Assembly: GCA_022822745.1 (NCBI GenBank)
Contig: JAJEAO010000033.1
Coordinates: 16,630-80,629, forward strand
Source of the DNA: Acidobacteriota bacterium
GTDB taxonomy: Bacteria > Acidobacteriota > Vicinamibacteria > Marinacidobacterales > Marinacidobacteraceae
Reading direction: 5' to 3'
DNA: 64,000 bases
A program made the translations under genes and the position numbers. Of this stretch, positions 1-13,692 are shown piece after piece; positions within the stretch are counted from its first letter, which is position 1; every line of letters begins with the position of its first letter. The notes below the pieces were generated by a model. The model was not told the origin of the DNA. It searched no databases and saw only the letters and a program-made list of their open reading frames with translations.

Positions 1-2
1 AC

Positions 3-635
3 GTGGACGCCGCGATGTCGGGCGCGGCGTTTCTGTGCCCGGAATTCCGCCACCTGCAGGAGGGCGCGGAGCTCGCGGATTCCTGGTGTTTCAACCCCCA
101 CAAGTGGATGTTCACGAACTTCGACTGCGACTGTTTCTGGGTTGCGGACCGGAGCGCGCTGATCCGGACGCTGTCGGTGACCCCGGAGTACCTGCGAAAC
201 CGCGCGTCGGAGTCAGGCGAGGTGTTCGATTACCGCGACTGGCAGATTCCGCTGGGGCGGCGCTTTCGGGCGCTCAAGTTGTGGCTGGTGCTGCGCCACT
301 ACGGCGCGGAGGGGCTGCGGCGCCACATCCGGGAGCATGTCGCGCTCGGGCAGGAATTCCTGGCTCTGGTGGAGGCCGAGCCCGACTTCGAGGTCCTGGC
401 GCCGGCGCCGCTGAACCACGTGACCTTCCGGTACCGGCCGAAGGGCGCCGCCGATCCCGATGCGCTCAACATGCGGCTCCTCCACGCGCTGAACGAGTCC
501 GGGGCGCTCTACCTCACCCACACGCGCGTCCCCGCCGGAATCGGGCTGCGCATGGTCGTGGCGCAGACGCAGACGACCCGCGAACACGTGCTCGCGGCCT
601 GGCGGAGGATCCGGGACACGGCCCGATCCGCATGA
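3..635 (+). CDS. Pyridoxal-dependent (aromatic-L-amino-acid type) decarboxylase, C-terminal part, truncated by window edge
   Basis: Translation contains the PLP-lysine context NPHKWMFTNFDCDCFWV and FRALKLWLVLRHYGAEGLRRHIREH, typical of group II decarboxylases. Confidence 0.85.
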   Translation: MDAAMSGAAFLCPEFRHLQEGAELADSWCFNPHKWMFTNFDCDCFWVADRSALIRTLSVTPEYLRNRASESGEVFDYRDWQIPLGRRFRALKLWLVLRHYGAEGLRRHIREHVALGQEFLALVEAEPDFEVLAPAPLNHVTFRYRPKGAADPDALNMRLLHALNESGALYLTHTRVPAGIGLRMVVAQTQTTREHVLAAWRRIRDTARSA

Positions 636-693
636 GAAGCGACGCCTCGAAGCAGCGCGCCCCCAGCCGTCCCCGTAGCCTGTTTGCCACCGG

Positions 694-1023
694 ATGAGTC
701 GTCGCCGTCACCCGCTCGCGGTAGCCCGTTCGCGATGGGATGACGCCAGGGCCAGCATTCGGTTCATCGTCCCCGAGGCCGAGAAATCCCGATACGCCGC
801 GCAGGCGGCCCGGGAGCGGAAGTCGCTCGGCGAGTGGATGCGGGAAGCCGCCGCGCGCAAGCTGAGGTCGTCCTTCCGGGGAGAGCGCTCCCGGTCGCGG
901 GAGGAGTTCGACCGCATCCTGCGGGAAGCGCGGGAGCGCGCCGGGCCGGGTCGGGAGCCGGACTGGGAGGATACGAAGCAAGGGATCCTGGACGGAAAGA
1001 TGGAGGGCGTGCGGATCGGCTGA
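694..1023 (+). CDS. Small antitoxin-like (ribbon-helix-helix-like) protein
   Basis: 109 aa; RFIVPEAEKSRYAAQAARERKSLGEWMREAAARKL resembles RHH/VapB-like antitoxins; C-terminal EPDWEDTKQGILD. Confidence 0.45.
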   Translation: MSRRRHPLAVARSRWDDARASIRFIVPEAEKSRYAAQAARERKSLGEWMREAAARKLRSSFRGERSRSREEFDRILREARERAGPGREPDWEDTKQGILDGKMEGVRIG

Positions 1024-1135
1024 CCTCCTCGGGGAAGGGGGTCGGTGGAACGCTGCGGCTGGACTGACCGGACCGGCCTCAGCCTGCCGCCAGCAACCTG
1101 GCTACGGGTCGGTGAGCCGGCCGCCGGAATCCCGG

Positions 1136-2233
1136 CTACCGGTCGGCGGGTCTCGCCGCGCCGTCGAGGCGGACGACGCGCTGCGGGAACGGGATCGCGA
1201 TGCCCGCCTCCGCGAGCGCCTCGTGGGCTCGGGTATGGAGCGCGTCGAGCGCGCGGCCCCGTTCTTCCGCCTGCGCGATCCAGCCGAGCAGCTCGAACCG
1301 GAGCGCCGACTCCGCGAACTCGCGGAACCGGACCCGCGGCTCGGGTTCGGAGCGGATCAGCGGCTCGCTCCGAGCCACCTCCATGAGCACCTGTCGCACC
1401 CGCTCCACATCGCTCCCGTAGGCGACGCCCACGCTCAGCCGGACCCGCTGGGAGACCGCCGGGCCGCCGCTCTCGTTGATGACGGTCGAGTTCGCGATCG
1501 TCGCGTTCGGGATCGTGATCTCGATCTCGTCGCGGGTGAGGATGCGGGTGCTGCGGAGGCCGATGTGGGTGACCTCGCCCCGGAGGCGGGAGCCGTCGGC
1601 GAGGACGATGTAGTCGCCGATGCGGTAGGGGGCGTCGGCGAGGATCGAGACCCCGGCGAACAGGTTGGCGAGCGTGTCGCGGGCGGCGAAGCCGACGGCG
1701 ATGCCGGCGATCCCCACGGAGGCCGCCCATCCGGCGACGTCGATATTCCACAGCGCCAGCCCGATGTAGGTCGCGACGCCGAGGAGCACCACATGCGAGG
1801 TGATCGAGAAGAGGGGCTGGCTGGCGGGCTGGACCGCGCGGAAGCGATCCGGGTGGGCGCTCATCCACAGGACCAGCCGGCCGGAGAGGGGCACCAGCGC
1901 GACGACCCAGGTGACCAGCGCCAGACTCTGGATCACGTTGATCGCGAGGTGCTCGAACCGAGTCGGCAGACCCACGAGGACCACGGCCAGGTAGAAGCCG
2001 ATCAGGACCGCGCTTCGGGTGAGCGGACGGTGGAGGTGCTCGAGGACGAGGTCGTCCAGCTGCGTCTCGGTCCGGCGGACGACGCGCCGGAACACGGCGG
2101 TCAGGATGCGGTCCACGAGCCGCGCCACGAGCCCGGCGGTCGCCGCGATGAGGAGGGCGGCCCAGTAGCGGAGGCCGGGAATCCGGGCCAGCGCCTCGGA
2201 AAGGGCTTCGATTGCCGCCGAAATCGTGTCCAT
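1136..2233 (-). CDS. Mechanosensitive ion channel (MscS family)
   Basis: Multiple TM segments plus MscS core ASVGIAGIAVGFAARDTLANLFAGVSILADAPYRIGDYIVL. Confidence 0.92.
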   Translation of the reverse strand: MDTISAAIEALSEALARIPGLRYWAALLIAATAGLVARLVDRILTAVFRRVVRRTETQLDDLVLEHLHRPLTRSAVLIGFYLAVVLVGLPTRFEHLAINVIQSLALVTWVVALVPLSGRLVLWMSAHPDRFRAVQPASQPLFSITSHVVLLGVATYIGLALWNIDVAGWAASVGIAGIAVGFAARDTLANLFAGVSILADAPYRIGDYIVLADGSRLRGEVTHIGLRSTRILTRDEIEITIPNATIANSTVINESGGPAVSQRVRLSVGVAYGSDVERVRQVLMEVARSEPLIRSEPEPRVRFREFAESALRFELLGWIAQAEERGRALDALHTRAHEALAEAGIAIPFPQRVVRLDGAARPADR

Positions 2234-2323
2234 TCGAGTGTTTTCCGGCGCGGGGCGCGGAGCGGCGAAAGATACCGCGGCCCCGGGTCGCCGGCGGCCG
2301 ACTGCGACCGGCGGAGGTCGCTG

Positions 2324-3997
2324 CTACGGCGCCCGGTGGGTGATCCGCCCGGCGGTGATCGTGAGCGCCGAGGAAAGATCGGGAATCTCGCGCTCGGCCA
2401 CTCCGAAGTAGTCGCCGGTGAGGACGGTGAGGTCCGCGTCCATGCCGGGCGCGAGCCGTCCCCGCCTCGTCTCGGCGAAGACCAGCCAGGCGTAGCCGTC
2501 CGTCATGTAGCGAAGCGCGTCGCCACGGGAGACGGCGTGCTCGGGCCCCTGGACCCCGGCGGACAGCGTGTCCCGGGTGACGAAGTGGTAGAGCACTTCG
2601 AACGGGTCGTGCGGGACGACCGGCGAGTCGGTGCCGAGCGAGACCGGGATGCCCTCGGCGGCGTAGAGGCCGACCGGCGTCGTGAGCGCGGCGCGCTCGG
2701 ACCCCCAGTAGGCGACGAGGCTGGGGGCCGCCACGTAGAGGTGGTGCTGGGCGGTCACGGCGAGGCCCAGCCGCCGCATCCGCTCGAACTGGTCGGGCGC
2801 GGGGATGAAGCCGTGCTCGATGCTCCATCGGCGTCCGGTGATGGGGCTTTCGGCGTGGGCGGCCTCGTAGGCGTCGAGCACCAGGTCCATCGCGGCGTCG
2901 CCGACCGCGTGCGTGGCGACTCGCCAGCCGAGCGAGTTCAGTGCGCGGACCGTCTGGTGGAACGCGTCCGTCGGCATCGTCTGGAGGCCGGCGTAGCTGC
3001 CTTCGCGCCCCCACGGCTCCTCGTACGGCTCCCGCATCCAGCCGCCCTCGAAGCCTCCGTCCACGCCGAGCTTCACGCCGCCCACGGTGAGCAGTCCGCT
3101 GGAGAAGTCGGAGGCCACGCCCCACGACGCCACGACCGATTCGACGTCCTCCGGGGCCGTCCCGCGCAGCCGGAACAGGAACTCGATGCGCGCCGGGAGC
3201 CGGTCCTGCTCGGCGAGGCGCCGGAACAGCGCGAACTGTTCGGCGGAGCCCCCGGGGATCCGGAGCGCCGTGATCCCGTAGCCGGCCATCGTCCGGAGCT
3301 GCTCGAGGAGCCGGCTCGCGGGGTCGCCTTCCGGCTCGGGGCGGGGGAGACGAACGGGATCCTTGGCGCGGTCCACCAGCTCGCCGTTCAGACGGCCGTC
3401 CGGATAGCGGCCGATGCGGCCTCCGGGCGGGGACTCGGCGGTCTCCCGGATGCCGAAACGGGTCAGGGCGCGGGAGTTGAGGATGAACTCGTGGCCGCCG
3501 CGCACGACGACGACCGGGTGATCGGGGGCGGCCTCGTCGAGATCGTCGCGCAGCGGCAGCCGCGCTTCGGCGAGCTGCCCCTCGTGCCAGTTGCTGTTCG
3601 TGACGACCAGCTCGCCGGACTCGGTGTCGGCGGCCCGGGCGGCGATTGCCTGCTTCAGCTCCGCCAGCGTGCGCACGCCGGAGAGATCCACGCCGGGGCC
3701 GCCGCCGAGAGCGTGGAAGTGGTTGTCGGCGAGGCCGGGAACGACGGTCCGCCCGTCGAGGGCGACGACTTCGGTCTCCGGACCGCGCCGCCGCAGGATC
3801 TCCTCATTGGATCCCACCGCAGCGATCCGGTCCCCGACGACGGCGATCGCCTCGACCACGCCGCGGGCGTCGTCGAGTGTGCGGACGCGGCCGCCGTGGA
3901 GGATCAGGTCGGCCGGGGGCGGCGCGTCGCAGCCCGCGAGGCCGATGAGCGCGAGCCCGGCGACAGCGAGTCCGGCGAGGGGAACGACGGCGCGCAT
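2324..3997 (-). CDS. Amidohydrolase family lipoprotein (YtcJ-like)
   Basis: Start at MRAVVPLAGLAVAGLALIGLAGCDA (lipobox); DGRTVVPGLADNHFHALGGG, THAVGDAAMD, SLGTDSPVVPHDPF metal-binding motifs. Confidence 0.88.
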   Translation of the reverse strand: MRAVVPLAGLAVAGLALIGLAGCDAPPPADLILHGGRVRTLDDARGVVEAIAVVGDRIAAVGSNEEILRRRGPETEVVALDGRTVVPGLADNHFHALGGGPGVDLSGVRTLAELKQAIAARAADTESGELVVTNSNWHEGQLAEARLPLRDDLDEAAPDHPVVVVRGGHEFILNSRALTRFGIRETAESPPGGRIGRYPDGRLNGELVDRAKDPVRLPRPEPEGDPASRLLEQLRTMAGYGITALRIPGGSAEQFALFRRLAEQDRLPARIEFLFRLRGTAPEDVESVVASWGVASDFSSGLLTVGGVKLGVDGGFEGGWMREPYEEPWGREGSYAGLQTMPTDAFHQTVRALNSLGWRVATHAVGDAAMDLVLDAYEAAHAESPITGRRWSIEHGFIPAPDQFERMRRLGLAVTAQHHLYVAAPSLVAYWGSERAALTTPVGLYAAEGIPVSLGTDSPVVPHDPFEVLYHFVTRDTLSAGVQGPEHAVSRGDALRYMTDGYAWLVFAETRRGRLAPGMDADLTVLTGDYFGVAEREIPDLSSALTITAGRITHRAP

Positions 3998-4005
3998 CCT
4001 CCGGG

Positions 4006-5016
4006 TCAGGCGGCCAGCACTCGAGCCCGGAAACCGCGATCTTCGCCCGCCGTCACGATGGCGCCCTCGGGGATCTTCGCGTCGAGGATGGCGAGGCCGA
4101 CGCCCGGGAGGTCGGGGGGAAACGCGCGGGGCCGATCGAAACCGGAAGTGAACCGCCCCGCCGGGCGTCCTTCGAGTCGGAGCCCGGCGGCCGGCGGCGG
4201 AGTCGCCGTTCCGGCCGGGAAGACGAGGCGGCGCAGGAGGCGCGGGATCCGGCCGCGATGCGCCTGGCGGGCGACGTACTCCTGACCGATGTAGCAGCCC
4301 TGACCGAGCCGGGCGTGGGCGGCGAGGCCGCACTCGGCGACTCGGGAGGCCTCGTCGAGCTCGGATCCCCACCGGGGTTCGCCGGCGGCGATGCGGAGGT
4401 AGCCGCGTTCCTCCGGGCGGGCCTCCGGACCGGACCGGCGGCCGAGGGACGCCGCGGCGTCCACGAGCCCGTTCGGAGCGTCGAGGAAACGAAGCCGCCA
4501 CGCCGGCCAGGGCCGGAACAGCCGTCGGATCACGAGCGTGGCGCCGCCGTCGCCGGGGAGATCGGCGCCCGACCCGGGGGGAAGCGCGGAGAGTTCGAGG
4601 CCTTCGGGGATCGGCCACTCCAGGTCGGCGAGGACATCGCCGATCGTCCGGTGCGCCCCGAACCCCTGCAGGAGCAGACTCCCGTTCGGTTCGCCGTCGA
4701 GCGGCGTCAGCTCCACATCGTCCGCGATCCGGTAGCGGTCGAGGCCGGTCAGGAGCGCGTCGCGCCGACGCCAGTCGGTCTCCAGCAAGATCGCATCCGA
4801 CGTCGTGGAAGCCGTGCCCGCCGCGATCAGCGCTCCCTTCGGAGTGAGCAGCGCCGTGCGCGAGACGCCGCCGACCGGCGGAACCTGCCCGGAGAGGATG
4901 CGCCGGAGGAAATCGGCCCGGTCCCGCCCGGTGACGCGGATCGCCTCGCTGCGGCGCGCCCGGCGCCAGCGCGCCGGCAGATCCCGGGGAATGTCGAAAC
5001 CCCGCGGCGCGGCCAT
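4006..5016 (-). CDS. YgfZ/GcvT folate-binding domain protein
   Basis: Contains the YgfZ-type signature LGQGCYIGQEYVARQAHRGRIPRLLRRL. Confidence 0.85.
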   Translation of the reverse strand: MAAPRGFDIPRDLPARWRRARRSEAIRVTGRDRADFLRRILSGQVPPVGGVSRTALLTPKGALIAAGTASTTSDAILLETDWRRRDALLTGLDRYRIADDVELTPLDGEPNGSLLLQGFGAHRTIGDVLADLEWPIPEGLELSALPPGSGADLPGDGGATLVIRRLFRPWPAWRLRFLDAPNGLVDAAASLGRRSGPEARPEERGYLRIAAGEPRWGSELDEASRVAECGLAAHARLGQGCYIGQEYVARQAHRGRIPRLLRRLVFPAGTATPPPAAGLRLEGRPAGRFTSGFDRPRAFPPDLPGVGLAILDAKIPEGAIVTAGEDRGFRARVLAA

Positions 5017-5059
5017 GAGGGCTCTATGCTACCGGCCCGCCGCTGCGGCGAACCGACCC

Positions 5060-6199
5060 ATGAGAGCTTTCGTCCCCCTGGTTCGCGAGGCCTTCGGCGA
5101 GGCCGTCGAGGCCCCGCGGCTCGACTTCGACCCGGCGGCCGGGCCCCGCTCGCTGCTCCCGCGTCCGGCGGCGGCGGACGCCGCGGCGCTGGACGACCTG
5201 CGCGAGTCGCTGGCGTGGTTCTGGAACACGAACGCCGACTGGGCGGGGAGGCAGGTGGCGGTCGGGGCTTCCTACGGAGCGCTGGTGGCCGCGCTCGTCG
5301 AGGTCTTCGGGCTGCGGCGCGGCGAGGCGGTCGTGCTGCCCCTGTCGGAGCCGGATGACCGCCTGGAGGCCTGGCGGGAAGCTCTCCCGGAGGGCGTGCG
5401 GATTCGGGAGTGGCGGCCGGATCGGCGGGGAAATCTCCCCGTCGCGAACCTCGACGCCCTGGTGGACGGGAACACCCGGATCGTGGTGCAGACGAAGGCG
5501 TGTCCAGTGACCGGGGCGCTGAACGAGACGATCCCGGTAGCGCAGAAGTTCGCGGGGACTCCGGTTCGGGTCGTGGCCGAGGCGAGCCATTTCCTCTCCC
5601 ACGGCTCGCTCGACATCCGCAACCTCCGTTGCGACGCGCTGATCGCGGCGGCGGACGGTCTGTTCGGCGCGCAGGGCGCGGCGCTCTGGCTGCGGGATCC
5701 GCCGGCCCGTCGCGAGCGGGGGGCCGTTGGCCCGGCGACCGTCGCGGCATGGGGCCGCTCGCTCGCCTACGTGGAGCGACTGGGGTCGTCGGAAGACGCA
5801 CCGGTCGCGCCTCCGTCGGAGAAGTTCGGCCGGCGGGAGGCGATGCGGCGGGGAATGCAGGCCATCCGGCAGGAGGAGCGGATCCTCGCGCGTCGGATGC
5901 TGCGGATCCTGGGGCGTTTCCGGCGCGTCCGGATCCTCGGGGAGTCGGACGAGGTTCGGGCCGCCGCCCGAGTGCCCACCTTCACCTTCGTGGTGAGGGG
6001 GAGAGAAGCGGAGGCCGTCGGCGACGCCCTTCGGCGGTCGGGCGTCGAGGTCGGGACCGGCTCGCTCGGGTCCGCCGCCACCCTGAAGGCCCTGGGGGTG
6101 GACCCCGGGGCGGGAGCGGTGCGGGTCGCGGTGGCGCACTACCACACCGCCGATGATGTGCGCCGCTTCGGCGACTGTCTCGGCGCCGCGCTGGGCTGA
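5060..6199 (+). CDS. Class V aminotransferase / cysteine-desulfurase-like protein
   Basis: Fold-type I PLP enzyme pattern: WFWNTNADWAGRQVAVGASYGALVAALVEVFGL, VVAEASHFLSHGSLDIRNLRCDALIAAADGLFGAQGAALW; internal ATG chosen at 5060. Confidence 0.65.
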   Translation: MRAFVPLVREAFGEAVEAPRLDFDPAAGPRSLLPRPAAADAAALDDLRESLAWFWNTNADWAGRQVAVGASYGALVAALVEVFGLRRGEAVVLPLSEPDDRLEAWREALPEGVRIREWRPDRRGNLPVANLDALVDGNTRIVVQTKACPVTGALNETIPVAQKFAGTPVRVVAEASHFLSHGSLDIRNLRCDALIAAADGLFGAQGAALWLRDPPARRERGAVGPATVAAWGRSLAYVERLGSSEDAPVAPPSEKFGRREAMRRGMQAIRQEERILARRMLRILGRFRRVRILGESDEVRAAARVPTFTFVVRGREAEAVGDALRRSGVEVGTGSLGSAATLKALGVDPGAGAVRVAVAHYHTADDVRRFGDCLGAALG

Positions 6200-6314
6200 G
6201 CGCGCGGCGGCGCGCCTCCGGGAAGCCGGCGAGGTCGCCGGAGGACCACGGGGCCGGGGGGAACGGAGCCGGGGGGCGGGGGGGTAGGATCGTCCGAAAG
6301 GGAGGAGCCTGTTC

Positions 6315-7985
6315 GTGAAGTCCCGTTTCGTCGCATCCGTCGTTGTTCTGTTGGGGGTTTCGGCTCTCCTGGCCTGCCAGCCCTCGGGAGAGGCTCCGCC
6401 GCCGGCGCCTGCCGGCGAGCCGGGGACGCACGCCGATCTGGTGGCGCTGTTTCACGAGTGGCGCGAGTTCGAGCGGCCGGATTTCGTGGACGGAGTGCCC
6501 GACTACACCGAGCCGGCGATGGCGAGGCAGCGCGCCGAGTTGCCGGCGTGGCGGGCGCGACTGGATGCGATGGCGCCGGAGAGCTGGCCGGTCCCGGAGC
6601 AGGTGGACTGGCATCTCGTGCGGGCGGAGATGAACGGACTCGACTTCGACCACCGGGTCCGGCGGCCGTGGGCGCGGGATCCGGCGTTCTACGTGACGAT
6701 CTTCGCGGCCGAAAGCGACGTGCCGGCCCACGAGGGGCCGGTGATCCATGGCTGGGTGGATCTGTGGACCTACGACTACCCGCTCTCGGAGGCGGACGCC
6801 GCCGAGCTGGCGGAGAGGGTCGGCGCGATTCCGGCGCTCCTCGACCAGGCCCGGAGCAACCTCGCGGCGTCGAACGCCCGGGATCTGTGGCTCGGCGGGT
6901 TGCGGGCGTTCCGGAACCAGGCGGCCGATCTCGCCGCCTTCGGCGAACGGGTCGCCGGGACGAGCGCTGATCTCGACACCGCGGTCGCCGAGGCGATCGC
7001 CGCCAGCGACCGCTTCCGCGAGTTCCTCGACGCGGAGTCGGATTCGAAGACGGGGCCTTCGGGCGTGGGAGCGGAGAACTACACCTGGGCCATGCAGCAC
7101 GTGCATCTCCTCCCCTACACCTGGGAACAGCAGGTGGCGCTGCTTCGGCGGGAGCTGGCGCGCTCGCACTCCTCCATGCTCCTCGAGGAGAACCGGAATC
7201 GCGGGCTTCCCGAACTCGAGCGCATCGCCTCGGCGGAGGAGTTCGACCGGCGGCTGAACGAATCGGTGGATCGCTACATGGCGTTCCTCGACCGGGAGGA
7301 GGTGCAGACGGTCGAGCCGTGGATGGACCCGGCGCTTCGGGCGGTGAACGGGACGTTCGCTCCGCTGGAGAACCCGGACGATCTGCGGAACTTCTTCAGC
7401 GAAGTGAACTACCGCGATCCGGACGCCTTCCGGCCCCACATGCACCACTGGATCGAACTGGCGGCGATGCGGGAGACCCCGCACCCGAGTCCGATCCGGG
7501 CGGTCCCGTCGCTGTTCAACATCTTCCAGGCCCGCTCCGAGGGACTCGCCACCGGCGTGGAGGAGATGTTCATGCATCTCGGGCTGCTCGAGGGGTCGCC
7601 GAGGTCGCGCGAGCTGACCTGGATCATGCTCGCGCAGCGGGCCGCTCGGGCGATCAGCGGGCTGAACCTCCACGGCGGCGAGTTCGACATGGAGGAGGCG
7701 GTGGGGTACGCCATGGAGTGGACGCCGCGGGGCTGGCTCACCGAGGGCGCGCTGGTGCGGGGCGAGCAGAGCCTCTATCTGCGCCAGCCTGGGTACGGGA
7801 CCAGTTACGTCGTCGGGAAACTGCAGATCGAGGAGCTGCTCGCCGAGGTGGCGATCCAGGACGGGGACGACTTCAGCGTGAAGGACTTCTTCGACCGGTT
7901 CTACGCATCGGGCGTCATCCCGATCACGCTGGTCCGGTGGGAGATGACGGGAGAGAAGGATCCGGTTCTGGATCTCCGCCCGTAG
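6315..7985 (+). CDS. DUF885-family putative lipoprotein
   Basis: Signal with LLACQ lipobox; C-terminal ...ARSEGLATGVEEMFMHLGLLEGSPRSRELTWIMLAQRAARAISGLNLHGGEFDMEEAVGYAMEWTP... typical of DUF885. Confidence 0.7.
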   Translation: MKSRFVASVVVLLGVSALLACQPSGEAPPPAPAGEPGTHADLVALFHEWREFERPDFVDGVPDYTEPAMARQRAELPAWRARLDAMAPESWPVPEQVDWHLVRAEMNGLDFDHRVRRPWARDPAFYVTIFAAESDVPAHEGPVIHGWVDLWTYDYPLSEADAAELAERVGAIPALLDQARSNLAASNARDLWLGGLRAFRNQAADLAAFGERVAGTSADLDTAVAEAIAASDRFREFLDAESDSKTGPSGVGAENYTWAMQHVHLLPYTWEQQVALLRRELARSHSSMLLEENRNRGLPELERIASAEEFDRRLNESVDRYMAFLDREEVQTVEPWMDPALRAVNGTFAPLENPDDLRNFFSEVNYRDPDAFRPHMHHWIELAAMRETPHPSPIRAVPSLFNIFQARSEGLATGVEEMFMHLGLLEGSPRSRELTWIMLAQRAARAISGLNLHGGEFDMEEAVGYAMEWTPRGWLTEGALVRGEQSLYLRQPGYGTSYVVGKLQIEELLAEVAIQDGDDFSVKDFFDRFYASGVIPITLVRWEMTGEKDPVLDLRP

Positions 7986-7999
7986 TCCGCCGCTCGCGG

Positions 8000-8134
8000 G
8001 CCAGCCCCGAAGTTTCATGCTCCGGCCTCGAGGCGAAGGGCAAGTCGGTGCAAGTCACTGTCATGAATGGTTTCGGCCGCTGCAGACGGCCGAGTCACGA
8101 CTCCTCGCTCGCACCGTGAAACTTCGGGGCTGGC
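8000..8134. repeat. 135-bp element with perfect 18-bp inverted terminal arms (gccagccccgaagtttca ... tgaaacttcggggctggc) and an inner tcggccg-ctgcaga-cggccga hairpin
   Basis: Arms at 8000-8017 and 8117-8134 are exact reverse complements; lies wholly between the DUF885 gene and the PD-(D/E)XK-like gene. Confidence 0.9.
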
Positions 8135-8149
8135 TAGACTGCCGGAGCG

Positions 8150-8866
8150 ATGAGCAGCACACGACCGCGAGAGGAGTTCGACTGGCGGGCGGCCCACGAC
8201 CGGGTCTGGGCGACGCTCGACTGGCTGGCGGAGCAGAACCGCGAGCACGAGCGGTTGCTCAAGCTGCGCGCCAGGGAGGCGGAGCAGCGCGCCAGGGAGC
8301 AGGACCGACGCAACGAGGAAGCCGACCGGCGCGCCAAGGAAGCCGACCGGCGCGCCAAGGAGCGCGCCAAGGAGCAGGACCGGCGCGCCGAGGAGGCGGA
8401 CCGGCGCGGGAAGGAGCACGACCGGCGGCTCCGGAAGCTGGACAACCTGTTCAACTCGCAGTGGGGCAAGCTCATCGAGGCGCTCGTGGACGGCGATCTG
8501 GTCCCGCTGCTCCGGGCGCGCGACATCAAGGTGACCCACACCTCGACGAACATGAAGCTGGAGTTCGAGGGCTACCGGCGCGAAGTGGACATCGTCGCGG
8601 TGGACGGCAGCGTGGTCGTGGCGGTCGAGGTCAAGACGACCCTGAAAGTCGCGGACGTGGACTATTTCCTCGAGATGCTGCCGCACTTCCAGGACCTGGC
8701 GCCGGAGTACCGGCACCACACGGTGTACGGGGCGGTGGCCTACCTGAAGGCGGACCAGTCCTCGGACGCGTACGCGCAGAAGAAGGGGCTGTTCGTGATT
8801 CGCGCGACCGGGAGCAGCGCGAGCATCACGAACCGCGCGGAGTTCCGCCCTCGGGCGTTCGGCTGA
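8150..8866 (+). CDS. Coiled-coil plus PD-(D/E)XK nuclease-like protein (DUF3782-like)
   Basis: N-terminal charged heptad repeats (RRAKEADRRAKE...); C-terminal EFEGYRREVDIVAVDGSVVVAVEVKTTL, an E-D-ExK-like core. Confidence 0.65.
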   Translation: MSSTRPREEFDWRAAHDRVWATLDWLAEQNREHERLLKLRAREAEQRAREQDRRNEEADRRAKEADRRAKERAKEQDRRAEEADRRGKEHDRRLRKLDNLFNSQWGKLIEALVDGDLVPLLRARDIKVTHTSTNMKLEFEGYRREVDIVAVDGSVVVAVEVKTTLKVADVDYFLEMLPHFQDLAPEYRHHTVYGAVAYLKADQSSDAYAQKKGLFVIRATGSSASITNRAEFRPRAFG

Positions 8867-9007
8867 GCGCTCGGAACCTCGTGCGCTGACCCGCCCCGAG
8901 GCGGCTCCGGCGGGCTCGGTACGGGCTTTGCTTGCCGCTCCCGCGTACGCCCCGCACGGTCGGAGACAGGATCGGGAGGGGTACGGATTCGGAAGGGAGG
9001 ACACATC

Positions 9008-9661
9008 ATGACAACTCGGGGAATGCTCCAACGTACGCCTCAGGTCGCCCTCGTCGCCGCGCTGGGATGGTCCGCCGTCTCCTGTGTCCACGCCGTCGCG
9101 ATCCGGCCGGCACCGTCCTACGAGGCCTACGCCTTCGATGCGGCGTTGCCGCTCGACGCCGCGCTCCATGTGGACGCCGACCGGCTCGTCCAGGATGCGC
9201 GGTTCCTGCCTTCCGCGGACTGCAGCGGGAACCGCTATCCGGTGGATGCGCGGGAGGCCCTCCGCGAATCGGTCATCGGAACTCTCGAACGGCTCGTGGA
9301 GCATGTGGAGCCGACGCCCGAGCCGATCGATCGCGCCGCCATGGAAGCGCGGGAACTCGACGCCGTCATCCTGGTCCGGGCGGACAGTTTCGGGATCGGA
9401 CTGGACGGAGACACGTTGGCGGGCCTCGATGCGGTGGCCGAGCTGACGCTTGTCGTCTCGGTGTTCACCGGGGATGGGCTGCAGTTGCGGGACTCCGTGT
9501 ACGGGAGCGGCGTCGGGACCGAGGGGGGCGGCCTTGTCGGGTGCGGTGAGGGGGCCGTTGCCGCGGGCGAGGCCGTGGAAACGGCGATCCACGCCGCCAT
9601 GACCGAGCTGGGCGAACTCCTCGTCAACCATCCCACGCTGCGGACCGTCTCGACGCCGTAG
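9008..9661 (+). CDS. Hypothetical secreted protein
   Basis: Signal-like N-terminus MTTRGMLQRTPQVALVAALGWSAVSCVHA; no family recognised. Confidence 0.6.
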   Translation: MTTRGMLQRTPQVALVAALGWSAVSCVHAVAIRPAPSYEAYAFDAALPLDAALHVDADRLVQDARFLPSADCSGNRYPVDAREALRESVIGTLERLVEHVEPTPEPIDRAAMEARELDAVILVRADSFGIGLDGDTLAGLDAVAELTLVVSVFTGDGLQLRDSVYGSGVGTEGGGLVGCGEGAVAAGEAVETAIHAAMTELGELLVNHPTLRTVSTP

Positions 9662-9840
9662 CCTCGCGGCGGTCGCGGTCCGCGACCTCCGTCCGGCGGC
9701 CCGGTCGGAAGCACGGCGGTTCGCCGGACACGGCCCGTCGCGTCCGGAACCCGCTGCGGGCGTCGGCGCCCGGTCCGGAGATGCGGTGGAGGCCTCGGGG
9801 CCCGGCGCGAGTCCCGACGCTCTCCCCGGCCCCGGAATGA

Positions 9841-13677
<3,837 letters not shown>

Positions 13678-13692
13678 GCCGGACCGGCGGGA

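Noticed and set aside
1112-4285. 1057-aa plus-strand ORF
   Set aside because: Antisense to the mscS and amidohydrolase genes; low-complexity Arg/Gly/Asp/Glu-rich sequence typical of shadow ORFs in high-GC DNA.
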